This document shows, in pieces, positions 1-11,043 of a stretch of 64,000 nt of DNA. The notes under the pieces are model-generated. The model was given only the letters and a program-made list of their open reading frames with translations, searched no databases and was not told the origin of the DNA. The DNA is taken from NCBI RefSeq assembly GCF_963678635.1, contig NC_087063.1:43602759-43666758 (forward strand). Reading direction: 5' to 3'. The translations under genes and the position numbers were made by a program. Position 1 is the first letter of the stretch; the number at the start of each line of letters is the position of its first letter. Source of the stretch: Symsagittifera roscoffensis. Taxonomy: Eukaryota > Xenacoelomorpha > Acoela > Convolutidae.

Positions 1-608
1 TAAGTTTACATCTTAAAAAAAGATAGGTACAGCAATAAAAACCCGTCCAGGATGGGCCGAAAACAATTGCAGTCAATTTTCATCAATGAGAAAATGATCG
101 TGTGTGTTTCACTCTCTCACAATTGTACAACCTGGAGCTGTTTTTATCGCTCCTTAATAGCTAACACAATCAAAGAAGGGGAATATATCGCGAATCTGGT
201 TATAATAAACAAAATTAACAATTGGTTTTACTGCTATTTTGCAGAAAAGTTTTACTACTCGTCTATGTACCGATTGAGTCCCTGAGATGTTTGAAGGTAT
301 CGATATGTAAAGATTTGACTTGCGTGCAATATTTTACTTGTCATAGTCTTCTTGGTTGAATATTGGATATTGATATCGTAATTAATTTTTTTTACTATTG
401 TCCATAGTTTTTCAACAGGGTTACCTTCTGCGGAGCAAGTGACCAGACCATTAACTTTGTTTCAAAAATCCCATGGACTCTAGCTAACCCTGACATAATA
501 TCCAAGACACTTGGTTCTCAAGCCTTAAATTGTCATCTTTTAGTTGGTCACTACATCATTAAAATTCTGCTCTAACTCCGGTAATTTATTAACCATGTAC
601 TGGAAATT
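1..608. other. Unassigned AT-rich DNA
   Basis: No ORF here looks coding, and I see no repeat copy, RNA gene or clear regulatory signal. The short open frames have the low complexity expected by chance in AT-rich sequence. Confidence 0.5.
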
Positions 609-661
609 TGGCGGCCACAGCAGGACACGAACCCCCAATTGTCTGATTCGAAGTCGACAAA
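609..661 (-). other. tRNA-like 3' half (degenerate tRNA or SINE remnant)
   Basis: Read on the minus strand, this stretch has a B-box-like GGGGGTTCGTGTCC followed by an acceptor-like tail ending GGCCGCCA, and upstream an anticodon-arm-like TTGTC...GACAA. A weak A-box-like CTAGCCATGCAG lies about 30-40 nt further upstream on that strand. No matching 5' acceptor strand is present, so this is not an intact tRNA gene. It could be a tRNA pseudogene, the head of a tRNA-derived SINE, or a primer binding site of a lost LTR element, since the plus strand begins TGGCGGCC. Confidence 0.3.
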
Positions 662-1249
662 CATATTATTTGGGCTGCATGGCTAGGTGCATTACCTTGC
701 ATCAAACTATTCTGCCTGTTTGTTGCATCGAGTGGGTCATACTAAAAAATGGTGACAAGAAATCCAGATATTTTTTCGCGGAGTTCATTTTGACCGTACC
801 GGAATCTCGCAAGGATCTGAACATAACTCCTCCATTAACCGTAAAAAGCGCTCAGAACATAACTCCTCCTTTTCCTTGCTGACGTTGAACGCTATATGGG
901 GGTTTTGCGGATTTAATTGCCCCTCCTCTTGCAAAAAAAATGAGACAGTCAAATGAGACTACAATTTCATCGGTGGAGCAAACTATTCAAAAATCATTAT
1001 TAAAACACGTTCAGCTCTCTTAACCCGATTGATATCATGAGCGTGCTTCCGAAGAGGGCTTTAATAGCAGATAGGACTGATGTCACTCCTTTTAAGATCC
1101 GACAGCGTGTTGTCTGGATCACATCCTCAATTCTTACCTTAGAAATGTTTCTGCTTGGTGATAGAAACATTTTCGAGTCAGTTATTTTCAGAACAATAAT
1201 CTGCCTATGCTTGAATGAATAAACCAAATTTTTGTCTGATTGCGTTTTT

Positions 1250-1569
1250 CATCCTTCTGATGAGGTATTGACATACTTTGTTATTGTCTTGAACCAAAGC
1301 GGCCTTTTGTGAAACTCCTTGTGCAAGTAAATTGAAAAGAGTCGGCTTTTATTTTTTAGATGACATTCCATAAGTTTTCTCAGAACCTGGGTAACGTACC
1401 TGCAGTTTTCAATACGACGATTTAAAGGCAAAAAATGGACATTAAACTTTTATTCTGGGCAATACAACTTTCATCTGCAACTTATTCACAATTTCATGCA
1501 ATACTTGCTTTGAATCAAGTTTATAAGTTTACCAAAAATTATAAACATAAATGCTAAAACTCATCACAG
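1250..1569 (+). repeat. 320-bp direct repeat R1, copy 1
   Basis: This block recurs at 2254-2573 in the same orientation with a constant offset of 1004 bp and no gaps. By eye identity is around 95%. It ends at ...ACTCATCACAG. It does not begin TG or end CA, and no clear target duplication surrounds the pair. It encloses repeat R2 copy 1. Confidence 0.85.
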
Positions 1570-1577
1570 AGTTTTTT

Positions 1578-2249
1578 AAAAATTCAAAATTGCAACCATG
1601 TTTATCAGCGCAGCGACGAAACTGGTGTCGATTTGTTTAAAAGCTCCAAAAAATTCCTGCTCCTTGACCAATTTTCAATTTGATTAGCTGGATAAGTATT
1701 TTCAACAAAACATTTAAATAAAGCTCAGTTCAATTCGACTTGTCTAAGTAACGGAACAATAACAACTAAACATGAGAAGGCGTAGGATGCACGGTGAACC
1801 TGAGCCGTCTCCTAGAAAGTACTCAACGAAAACTATTGCAAGGTTTTTTGATCTCACTTCAATTTTTATTGATTTGAACAGAGCCAAAAGCGGCCGTTTT
1901 TGTTACAATATGAAAAATTTTAGGCTTTACAAGCTAATGCGGTTTTTCTGGTAAAAAAGGCACGGAAAAAACGGAAAATTGTGATAATACTTCCAACGGA
2001 AATTTCTAACTGAACCTGTTAATTTTTTTTACAGTTTTTAAATTGAATCTGTTTATGTTGAGAACAACAGAAAACGAACCAAATTGAGCCGCTTCAGAAA
2101 AACAACACACGCTCAGTGTTGCGCACAGCCACATGCACCGAAAAAAAGGACCAGAAAGTCCTTGATCTTTAAAGATTTTTAACATCTTGCCCTGGTAAAA
2201 AAATTTCTCTGCTACATGTAGAAGCACGTTTCGAGTCTTTTACCAGAGT
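1578..2249 (+). repeat. Dispersed repeat R2, copy 1 (longer version)
   Basis: The sequence starting AAAAATTCAAAATTGCA recurs at 3654-4216 in the same orientation. It lies exactly between the two R1 copies. It is about 110 bp longer than the downstream copy through internal indels. Short open frames inside it are shared between copies only in fragments, so no protein is claimed. Confidence 0.8.
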
Positions 2250-2253
2250 TTCT

Positions 2254-2573
2254 CATTCTTCTGATGAGGTATTGACATACTTTGTTATTGACTTGAACGA
2301 AAGTGGCCTTTTGTGAAACTCCTTGTGCAAGTAAATTGAAAAGAGTCGGCTTTTGTTTTTCAGATGAAATTCCATAAGTTTTCTCAGAACCTGGGTAACG
2401 TACCTGCAGTTTTCAATACGACGATGTAAAGGCAAAAAATGGACACTAAACTCCTTTTCTGGGCAATACAACTTTCATCGGCAACTTATTCATAATTTCA
2501 TGAAATACTTGCTTTGAATCAAGTTTATAAGTTTACCAAAAATCCCCAGCATAAATGCTAAAACTCATCACAG
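2254..2573 (+). repeat. 320-bp direct repeat R1, copy 2
   Basis: Second copy of the repeat at 1250-1569, colinear and ungapped. Together with R2 copy 1 it makes an R1-R2-R1 arrangement of 1324 bp that superficially resembles a small LTR element, but it lacks primer binding site, polypurine tract and canonical termini. Confidence 0.85.
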
Positions 2574-3653
2574 GAAATGTTATTGTCCTTGAGACAAACT
2601 GCTCTTTTTGACGGTCGGCCTTAATAAAAGCTGAACCAAAATAGAACGAAAAAATGATTAAAATAGGGTGTCAAACAGCTCTTTTTTTAAATCTAACAAT
2701 AGCGAACGTTGACAACTTAGCGAAAATACCTTGTATATCTTCATTTTAAAGCTTCAGTTTTGCGCTGTCTTTCTTAATTATATTACATTTGCGTTGCATT
2801 CTCAGGTGCCTCTGAAGACGGAAGAACGGCAGCAAGCTTCACGGCCGGACGGGCCAGTTCCCTCGAAATGATTTAAATATATACGGATTGGAAGCATCCG
2901 ACCTGGGCGTAAAGCAATTTGATTTTACGGCCAGAGGGAAGTAACCACCCAAATTGACAAGCTCAACGAACCCAAATTATCATAGCAGCATCCAGGAGCG
3001 TCTTCCACACTCTCTTCTTGTTGAGAGAAGATATTTATGTCTGTAATTGCGTGACGTCACTGCGGTAGCGAATGATTGCGCTCTAGCTCAACGCTGTTTA
3101 TGATCAATTTTTTTTAAGAAAAAACCTAGCGACGGGAAGCTAGTTGCGTGTTGGCTGAAAATTAGTTGCGTATAAATTAGTTTGAGGCCAACATGAAGTA
3201 GAACTCGCAGCTGTAACTGTTTTCTTGTTTATCGACTGCTTAACTTGCCTAAGATTGGAGAGAAATACCCGAGAATTCCAACCTGCAAGAACAACGTTTC
3301 GAAACGGCATAAAATACTTATGCTGGTGGAAACGTAATTTTACAAAAACAAATATCTGCAGAAGTTATGGGCCAACTAAAGGGATATTAGGCCAAAAAAA
3401 CTCGAATAATCTTTAATTCCCCATTGAAACTACTGCGCTTATTGACGGCTTTGTTTGGGTTCACCGGCGAATGATACGGGACATACCATTCACAGTTGGT
3501 TTAGAAGCGGGGTTTATGCAGAAGAATTTTGTTCATCTTGTTCAAACTACTTCAGTTGAGCCAAAAAAAAGAAAAAAAACTTAATAGGCAAGCTGATATT
3601 TTAATCTTTCAAAAGCATGATTACGATGTATCACTCATTGTCTTGAAAAAATG
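2574..3653. other. Unassigned region with a GC-richer island
   Basis: From about 2800 to 3130 the base composition is visibly less AT-rich than the surroundings, but no convincing ORF or exon is visible. A 63-codon open frame at 3225-3416 has no recognisable features and is not called. A short block near 2590-2680 resembles one near 5553-5635 (shared GACGGTC...GAACCGAA/GAACCAAA context), suggesting another diverged repeat. Confidence 0.4.
3050..3180 (+). promoter_or_regulatory. Possible promoter-like patch (CRE palindrome and TATA-like box)
   Basis: A perfect TGACGTCA palindrome, the CRE/ATF consensus, sits near 3052-3059 in the GC-richer island. A TATA-like GTATAAATTAG lies near 3169. No credible gene starts downstream; the first ATG after it hits a stop after two codons. 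Both motifs are short enough to occur by chance, so this is only a pointer. Confidence 0.15.
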
Positions 3654-4216
3654 AAAAATTCAAAATTGCAAACCATGTTTACCAGCGCAGCGACGAAACT
3701 GGTGTCGATTTGTTTAAAAGCTCCAAAAAAATCCTGCACTGACATTTTTTCAATTGGATTAGCTGGATAAATTTTTTCAACTAAACTTTTCAAAAAGCTC
3801 AGTTCAATTCAGTTTGTCGAAGTAACGGACCATTAACACTTAAACTATGAGAAGGATGCACGGTGAACCTGAGACGTCTTCTAGAAAGTACTCAACGAAA
3901 ATTTTTGCTTGGTTTATTGATCTCACTTTTAACTTTTAGGCTTTAAAAGCTAATGCGGGTTTTTTTCTGGTAAAATAGGCACGGAAAAAACGAAAAATTG
4001 GTGATAATAATTTTAGCGGAAATTTTTAACCGAACCTGATAATTTTTTACCGTTTTTAAATTGAATCTGTTTATGATGAGAACAACGAAAAAACAACCAA
4101 ATTGAACCGCTTCAGCAAAACACCACACGCTCAGTTAAAGAGTTTTAACATCTTGCCCTGGTGAAAAAAAATGCTCTGCTCCATGTAGAAGCACGTTTCG
4201 AGTATTTTACCAGAGT
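3654..4216 (+). repeat. Dispersed repeat R2, copy 2 (shorter version)
   Basis: Colinear with 1578-2249 but shortened by internal deletions. The shared landmark CAGCGCAGCGACGAAAC is near 3684. Both copies end in a block with ACCAGAGT. This copy is not flanked by R1. Confidence 0.8.
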
Positions 4217-6925
4217 GCTTTTGATTTTTTTCAGCTTTTGGGAATTTTTGAAGAATGTAGTTGCTCTGAGAACAAACAAAACAAATTTCTTGATGCTGAT
4301 ATTTTTGACTTATTTGGTCGTCCCAAGCTCAGTGAGATGTCAGTTATATTTAACCGTGCAATGACCACACCTCTTTGCGTGATGCTTGTTGACAGATCGC
4401 TTCAAGATTTTAGCTCTTCTGAGGCTCAAAATGGCTCAAATTAACAAAGCGAGCTCCCTTACAATACAAAAAAAGCCTAACAAATTGTCTCTGAGGGGTC
4501 GCTAGAGCACCTTATACGACACTCCACTATAACCTATACCGTCGATTGCAGATAAAAACTTTACCGATTACAATCGTTATCAGTTATGTGAGTTTTTCAG
4601 CTTTCACCACTGGTGCCAGTTAAGTGGTTTACCTTACATGTTACTAATTTTCCATTCGAGAAGAGCATCTTTGCGGCTGTGCAAAAAAACTTTTTACTTA
4701 ATGTTTTGTCAGTCGTGGACGCTCATTTGACGCAATGTAGGTCAGTATAGGCGCTTGGAAAATTGTTGAAAATGATAGCAAGCATGGACAATCGCATGCA
4801 AAAAACATAGCTTTTACCACTTGTATTGAGAAAGACAATTGAAGCTACTGTAGAAATGGTGTTGATAAGCGCAGCAAAATTTATTGAGTTGACATCAAAT
4901 GAACAGTAACGGCTCTATTGAGATTATAAGACTCACCCAAAAAAATAGAACTGCTAGCTCGCACACTCGAAAGTTGTTGAGACGGAACTTCAGAAGCTTG
5001 CATCATTGGCCCTGGGAACTGTTGACTCACTGGAAACATTGAAGATTTGGATCCGTTGATGCAGAAAGGAACGCTTCAAATATAAAGGCATGTTGTATAT
5101 CCATGCTGTACAATTCCCAGAAATAATTGTGTGACTATGCCTGGGATTGAAGGACATAAGGCAGAATGAGCTGCCGCAGCAGTTTGATTTTTTTGAACGA
5201 GTCTTATAAATTTTTGGGCCATTTATGGAAACCATCCGTTACTGGTCCTTTAATGTCATCTCAACATACATTGTTACACCTATCACAGTGCTTTCTGCCG
5301 TGACCTCAATTGTTCCACCCAGACAATAGTTTTTTTATACAGGTGGTGAAACATTGTGGGACCCAAAACGTGCGCGCAAATTTTAGTCGGGTGATTTGAA
5401 ACCAAAACATTAACAGTAAAATCGTATGCTCGGCATCTGAAAATTTACCGTCGGTATTTTTTCGAGCAATTTTTGCTATTTTCTAAGCTCAGAATTCCAT
5501 CAAATATTCCGTATCAAAAATGTATTGTTCGGCGCAAAGTAGACGCAAGAAGCGGTACGAAGAGTTTTTTGACGGTCAGGCTGTATCAAGGGTGAACCGA
5601 ATTAGAACGAAATTACGGTTAAAAAGGCGTGTCATTATTTTGTATTTTAAAACATGAACGAGTGAGGAGCTCGAACTTCGGCCAAACTGCTCTGCTTTCC
5701 TATCAGCTAGTAGCGAAAGTACACTTCTTGGCCAAAAAGCCATGTATAGCCTCGTTTTAAAGTCAATCTTATCTCACTCTTACCTTTATGAACTATTTTT
5801 ACACATGCGTTTCAACGGATATTTGTGTATTTGATTTTTTGAGGGATTGACAAATTTATGAAGTTCGGGTTGAACTTTTAAAAATTTCAGTGAACGCAAC
5901 AAGAACTTAATTATGATAAAGTAAAAAAGTTTTATGAAGCTTTGATAAGACCGTCCAATTAAGTGACGAACTTTTTTTTGCTTGTTGTGCTTTTTTTTGT
6001 TTATTGAAATCTTCATCCGACAACTAACGAGCCTTTTTTGGTGCAATTTTCATTATCGTACGAAAATCTTTGGCTCCGTGAGCTCAAAACTAAATGATTT
6101 TTTCATTTGTGATGATTCAATACGAAGCCAAAGTGTGTATTTCTTGAATTGCATGCCGATTCCGCATCAAAGAACAGCGCCTTCCTTCTTCTTTTGCTCT
6201 TTCACTTTCTTTGATATTTTGGACAATATTTTAACATGTTTAAATACTTGCCTTTGGACTCCAGAGACTAAAATACATTTTGCTCGCAAAATATCTATCT
6301 TAAAATACTATCGAAATTTATCTTTTGTTTTATTAAGGCGTAGCTGCTTTTCATTCCTACCTTGTTACCAATTGAACTGAAGCAAACTATTGGTCGAAGT
6401 GATTCGCTAGTCGACGTGAAATAGATAGTTTTGTGATTGACACTGCATTTTCTAGAATACTTGAAAACCGATAAAACACGAAAATCTTTTTGCATATATT
6501 TTTTTCAAACCTTGTAATAGGCAATTCAGCGTTCAAAATTTTGCATGATACAAACAATTTTGTTATCGAAAAGGCATTTCGCACTTTTTACATAATCATT
6601 TTTGATAAATTGTTTTTGTTAGAACATTTGAACGATATTGATGTCCTAATCTCAAAAATGATATTTCAATTTTCTTAGTAATGTAGGGCTTGAATTTTTC
6701 TAATTTGACCAATATGGGACAACTAATGTGCTCTTGTCACGAGTTTTCTTCTAAAGCGTAGCTTGTCACGAGAATCTTTCCTTGTTCAGTAAATTGAACA
6801 GTTCTGAAGCTTATCACTTTTTCTTGAAATCGAAATCTCAAAAATAAACTGCAAAAATTTTGGTTTTGTTGCATGTGTTTTAAAAAGCTTATCGGTTTTG
6901 AAAACTTTCTGCAGTTATTTTAAAT
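4217..6925. other. Unassigned AT-rich DNA
   Basis: Short open frames up to 132 codons occur (for example 5982-6380 on the plus strand) but are low-complexity, Phe/Lys/Ile-rich, and show no domain or motif I recognise. I see no tandem array or transposon terminus beyond the weak repeat near 5553-5635. Confidence 0.45.
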
Positions 6926-7050
6926 GAAGTCGGAACATTCAGGACAGTCTTGTTGTTCCAACTTTCAAAAGAAAGCAGAATATTTTTGCTTGTGATGGTT
7001 TTTTTTCTTCAATCATACTTCGGTGAGCAAATTGATGATTTTTGCCAAAA
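6926..7050 (+). mobile_element. Head-to-tail junction of two Helentron-like (HINE) fragments
   Basis: A 3' terminus (GTCGGAACATTC...CAGTCTTGTT, 6929-6954) is followed immediately by a 5' terminus (GTTCCAACTTTC) and the typical downstream T-rich block. The hairpin normally found between GTCGGAAC and CAGTCTTG is deleted here. The same type of junction occurs near 14010 and 35427. Both fragments are partial. Confidence 0.6.
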
Positions 7051-7128
7051 TTTTCTCAACCTCAGTTGAAGATACCAAATCCCTGAGTTCAAATGCATCA
7101 AAAAATTTCTCTGAGGTTTTTCTATGGA

Positions 7129-7133
7129 GTAAC
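7129..7133. repeat. 5-bp target site duplication, left (gtaac)
   Basis: Identical to 13733-13737 on the other side of the LTR element. Five base pairs is the usual length for Ty3/gypsy integration. Confidence 0.9.
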
Positions 7134-7354
7134 TGATAAAATGTTCCATTGTTACAGCTAATTCTACTTAGTTACAGATAAAATAAGTTTAAGAAGTGAA
7201 TTAATCTCAAAGTTAAAACTTTAAAATAGTGAGAGAGCATTCTCTCCGCCGGAGAGAATGAACATAACAAGGTCAAATCTAAACTAACCTAACCAGCTAA
7301 AGCAAATTTAAGACTAATTAAATGAAATTAGAAAGAATGGTACGATTCGCAACA
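7134..7354 (-). repeat. 3' LTR of the minus-strand Ty3/gypsy element
   Basis: A 221-bp copy matching 13517-13732. In element orientation it starts TGTTGCGAATCG and ends ATTTTATCA. It contains a near-perfect palindrome at 7238-7260. It differs from the 5' LTR by substitutions and one extra 5-bp unit (taacc) around 7290. Confidence 0.93.
7238..7260. promoter_or_regulatory. LTR palindrome (11-bp arms around a single base)
   Basis: The arms CATTCTCTCCG and CGGAGAGAATG are perfect reverse complements separated by one C. The 5' LTR has the same element at 13621-13643 with one arm mismatch. It could form a DNA cruciform or an RNA hairpin in the transcript, or be a binding site for a dimeric factor. 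Its function is not known. Confidence 0.7.
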
Positions 7355-7362
7355 TTCCCCTT
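7355..7362 (-). other. Polypurine tract (plus-strand primer)
   Basis: In element orientation AAGGGGAA lies directly before the 3' LTR start TGTTGC. This is the expected place and composition of the primer for plus-strand DNA synthesis. It independently supports the LTR boundary at 7354/7355. Confidence 0.85.
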
Positions 7363-7649
7363 AGTGGGAAAAAAATAAATTATTATACGCTACAATACGT
7401 AACAGGATAACTGACCCTTTTCTCCCCTTTAAGGAGTCCACCAAGGGATTGAAAAAAAGTTAATTACTGCCCAATACAACAGTGAAGTTTTAAGGCTCCG
7501 AAGGAGTGACTGATTAAAAAGTGGAATAACACAATTCATGATTCCGGCGGATTATAATCAATGACTACAAAATGTAGATAGATTCTAACTGCACTGTAAT
7601 GAAGTACTAATAAAAGTATTAAAGTCTAAATGCGAGTTTTTGTTTTAGT
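7363..7649 (-). other. Non-coding stretch between Pol tail and polypurine tract
   Basis: About 290 bp with no open frame and no recognisable motif. It probably corresponds to the 3' untranslated part of the element upstream of the polypurine tract. Confidence 0.5.
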
Positions 7650-8515
7650 TTAACTGTCCCCTTCCATAAATTTCTCTAACTCCGCGTTGAAAATTTCACT
7701 ATCCAAGTCTATATTGTTGTCAAAACTAATCACAGCGTCTCTCAGGGATTCATCAGTGGAGATAATAGAGATTTGTTCAGAGGATGAGGAGATCACTGAG
7801 ACGGATGTACATTCTTCCGATTGGATGTCAAAAATAGGAGTTTGGATATCCGAGGGATTCTTTGTAATGATGTGTGTGAAGGGGCTCGAACTGTCGTTTT
7901 CGTCCAGAGGTATTGGGTTTTTCGCGGAGCCTGGTTGATTTTCGTTCTCATCTATAAAATTTATGTACAACTTTTTACCATAGAATTGGGGAGGTCCAAT
8001 ATTTCGACTCGAACGTCTTCATTTAAAATCTTTACCAGTGCAAATGGTCTCCTTTGGGTGCCTTTCCTCAGTAATCGAGTTTTCATCAGAGGAGTCTTCT
8101 ATCTCAAAAATTGGAAATTCGATAGGATTTTCTCCCTCCGATTCCTTCGTTGTATTCGACGGCGCGTTTGGGCCCTCCGATGTCGCTGTAGTAGAAGTTT
8201 TGCTAGGTGAGTGTGAAGTAGTTTGGGCTGCTGGTTTTATACTGATTGGACATTCCGCTGAGTCCATCGATTGAGGTTGTTTGTCTTAAATCTCGGATTT
8301 TATTTTAGTTTGATATGTTTGAGGATCTAATGATGAGGTAGGTTCTTCGTTAAAAAAGGGGTTATCCGAAATGAAACTTTCTCTTGTCATTTACTTGCAT
8401 GGAGCACCACCCGCGATCAACTCCCAATCACTAATGTCAGATGTATCCGACGGAATGTACATGGATTCGTCACCTGCTAAATATCGAGTGTTAGAAGTCG
8501 AGGCTTTATTTCGGG
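7650..8515 (-). pseudogene. Acidic Ser/Pro-rich Pol C-terminal tail (broken)
   Basis: Downstream of the integrase, open pieces at 8371-8515, 8019-8267 and 7650-7970 form a low-complexity Ser/Thr/Asp/Glu/Pro-rich tail. They are separated by in-frame stops, including a TGA at 8019, and by a frame change around 8380. Just after that TGA is the pattern R-S-S-R-N-I-G-P-P-Q-F-Y-G, matching the RxxPPxxYG-type motif common near the end of Ty3/gypsy Pol proteins. Two related short motifs, PIFEIEDSSDE and PIFDIQSEE, occur in successive pieces. Whether this is the Pol tail or a separate third ORF cannot be decided from one broken copy. Confidence 0.6.
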
Positions 8516-8516
8516 T

Positions 8517-9280
8517 TCATTTTGGCTTGCTGGATTTAGTTGGTTGGTTTATCCCTCTAGACCTAGTGGTGACAAGAGTAGGCAGCTCTATTTGTCGTCT
8601 TGTTTTAGGGCCTAGTTTCCGCGTCTGTTGGGGCTTTGTTTTGTTAGTCTTTCTTGGACCTACTTGTAAATCAGTGTTAATAAAAAAAGGGATAGAAATG
8701 TTTCCTTTGAAGGAACGGATTGTAGAAGATTTAGACTTTGGGATGGCGATGTCCGATTTTCTAATGATTTTTGCGTCGGATAGTTCAACCGTAGATTTTG
8801 TTGAGTTTATTATTTTCTGACCCAGTTGTTTATAGACGGGATTTCCTTTTATACTTCCATTGGTCTTTCGGAGTAAATTATCTTTAAACGGGATGTTTAG
8901 AGACACTCGGGAAGATGAAGGTTTTGAAGATGTAGGGTGGTCTGAATCGTAACCTTTCTCAAGTGGTGACTGGTTCTTCTTTGGTACTAGACAATCTTTG
9001 TACCCGTCTCCTATCCGATCGTCCGCGTTCCAGTCGAGGGCTCTTTCTTTGCTTAAGATCGACTTCCCTTTGTCTAAAAATCCACCGGATAATTTACTAG
9101 ATGCCAATTGTTTCCAGATCGTGTTCGGTTTTCTATTAAAATTTCGAACGATGAACATTTTATTTTTGATTGAAAGGAAGATCGTAAGTTCCAAATGATT
9201 TTCGAGATAGCGAATTGTAATGTAGGTTTTTGTTGTTCTAGTAACATTGCTAATAATTTAGTTTTTTTTAGTATGAACAA
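8517..9280 (-). pseudogene. Integrase C-terminal region (frameshifted remnant)
   Basis: This continues the integrase beyond its catalytic Glu. The frame changes near 9258-9280 and again near 9150. The parts contain a KTKLLAM segment, an SKIIWNLRSSFQSK segment and an FNRKPNTIWKQLAS segment, the usual series after the DDE core in this group of gypsy elements. A long Lys/Ser-rich stretch follows and ends at a TGA at 8517-8519. The coding sense continues past that TGA into the acidic tail. Confidence 0.7.
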
Positions 9281-10658
9281 GTTTTTCTACAAGGCCGTTA
9301 GAACGATGGTCCCCAACTGTACAAAATATGAATTTGATATTAAAAGAATTACAAAATAGTTTAAAATGCTGACTAGTAAAACAGGATTCGTGGTCGACAC
9401 GAATAGAGTTAGGAATCCCATCGAGGTAAAAATAGTCTTTAAGGAATTCGATTACCGTGTTTGATGACGTAGAAGATGTAATTTTAGCTGATGGAAATTT
9501 TGAGAAACGGTCTATACATAATAAAATGTATTTATTCTTTCCCCAGGTGTTATCTAATGGGCCGGTGAAATCGAGGTTAAGTTCCTCATTAGGTTCTGAT
9601 AAAGCGGGAAGTTCGCTAATTTGTGTGGTAGGTATAATGCTTTTAATATTCTTACCAGTTTGGGTGCATTGGGTACAGTTAATCCCATGGAAGTAGATCT
9701 GCCGGTTTATGTGAGGCCACCAAATATATTGTGCTAAGTATTTCATACCGAATTGGCCAGGGTGGGATTCGTGTAAAATTTTCAAAACGGCGTTTCGAAT
9801 TGTAAAATGAATAACCAATTTTCCATCCATATATAATAATCCCTCGGATTTGTGAAGGTCTTTCAAAAATTGGTACAGGTAACAGGAGTTTGCATTGATG
9901 CTTTTTACTTTGTTCTGTAGAGCTTTCATGATTGGGTTTAGCATTTCGTCGTCTTCCGTTAGTAATGCGACCAACTTTGCGTTAAATAACGTGTTTAGAT
10001 CCAATGGTCTTTCAGGTAACTTGAGATTTTCTCGATATTTTGTTACTAATTTTTTGTGTTCAGAAGAAATTTGGAAATCGATTGAGACCTGTATTCCGGA
10101 GGTGGAAGGATTAACTGCAATTTGGTTATTAGACATGATTACACTATTTATAAGTATAAAATCCGAAGGATTACTAATTAAACTACTATTAAAAATTAAG
10201 AAATAAATATAGGCTGAATTTGATAAAAAGATTTTAGTAGGATCAGTGTTTGAAAAGTCCGAGGGAATGCATTTAGAGTAACAAAGTGCTGTTCTATAAT
10301 GTTTTTGATTGCAAATTGGAATGGAAGAATTAATGAATATCAACGCTGTGATTATTACGTGATTGCGTAATCTCGTGTAATTGGAATTTTCCGATATTGA
10401 ACTAATTGAATTACATAATGAATTGTCGTTATCCAACGGATTGAGTGCGTTATATATTTTTTTGGTAGTTGCAACTACGAATTCTTCATCGTAATGTGAT
10501 GGGGAAATTGCCTTTCCCGAAATAGATCTTGAAATTAGGTCAGTAAAACCCATGTCTTTTCCCGCTAAATGCTTTATAGTAAAATAAAATGGTAAAAGAC
10601 TATCTACCCATCTTGTCAGTCGACTATGATACGTTTTATTTGCGTGATTAGGTGACAA
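9258..10658 (-). pseudogene. End of RNase H plus integrase (HHCC zinc domain and DDE core)
   Basis: An open stretch of 466 codons. Its first ~45 residues are the end of RNase H and its connection (SRLTRWVDSLLPFYF, HLAGKDMGFTDLISR). A His-His-Cys-Cys zinc domain follows (HESHPGQFG ... CTQC). The catalytic core has all three acidic residues: D in LDFTGPL, D in IRVDHESC, and E in NGLVEKL, with the last two separated by 35 residues (D-x35-E). The frame is lost right after the catalytic Glu at 9258, so no functional integrase can be made from this copy. Its role in an active element is insertion of the cDNA into chromosomal DNA. Confidence 0.9.
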
Positions 10659-11043
10659 AGCGGAAAGGAAAGGAGAGCTTTGTGGTCGGTAAGAATTTCA
10701 AATTCTGAGCCGTAGAGATAGTTTTTGTAATGTTCTACCGCCCATACAACTCCTAATAACTCTAATTCGTTTGTTGAATATTTGGACTCGTGGGGGTTTA
10801 AAAACCTTGAAGCAAACGATACTGTTTTCCAGTCGTTCCCGTGGAGTTTTTCGAGGGGCGCACCTAACCCGTTATGTGAAGCGTCCGTTCTTACTCCCGT
10901 GGATCTTTTAACGTCGAAATGAGTGTTTTATGTGAGATTGACTATTTCTAGTTTTATCTTATCGAACGCTTTTGTATGAATTTCATTCCAAAGGAAAATT
11001 GACTTCTTGTTTAAAAGAGGTCTTAACGGGATTCCGAGGGATG
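10640..11043 (-). pseudogene. RNase H domain (broken)
   Basis: Between the RT and integrase pieces, the minus strand encodes RNase H landmarks in one frame: TDASHNGLGAPL with the first catalytic Asp, NELELLGVVWAVEHY with the catalytic Glu, and LTDHKALLS with a further Asp. An in-frame stop lies upstream near the start of the domain, and a frameshift around 10650 separates it from the connection at 10658. No continuous open frame exists, so it is easily missed by ORF calling. Confidence 0.8.

Noticed and set aside
609-661. Functional tRNA gene
   Set aside because: The T-arm and B-box look right, but the 5' acceptor strand and a proper D-arm are missing.
1250-2573. Small LTR retrotransposon
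   Set aside because: Direct repeats do not have TG/CA ends, there is no primer site or polypurine tract, and no target duplication.
8371-8820. 149-codon plus-strand frame opposite the LTR element
   Set aside because: It lies antisense to the integrase tail of the minus-strand element, which has clear homology-type motifs.
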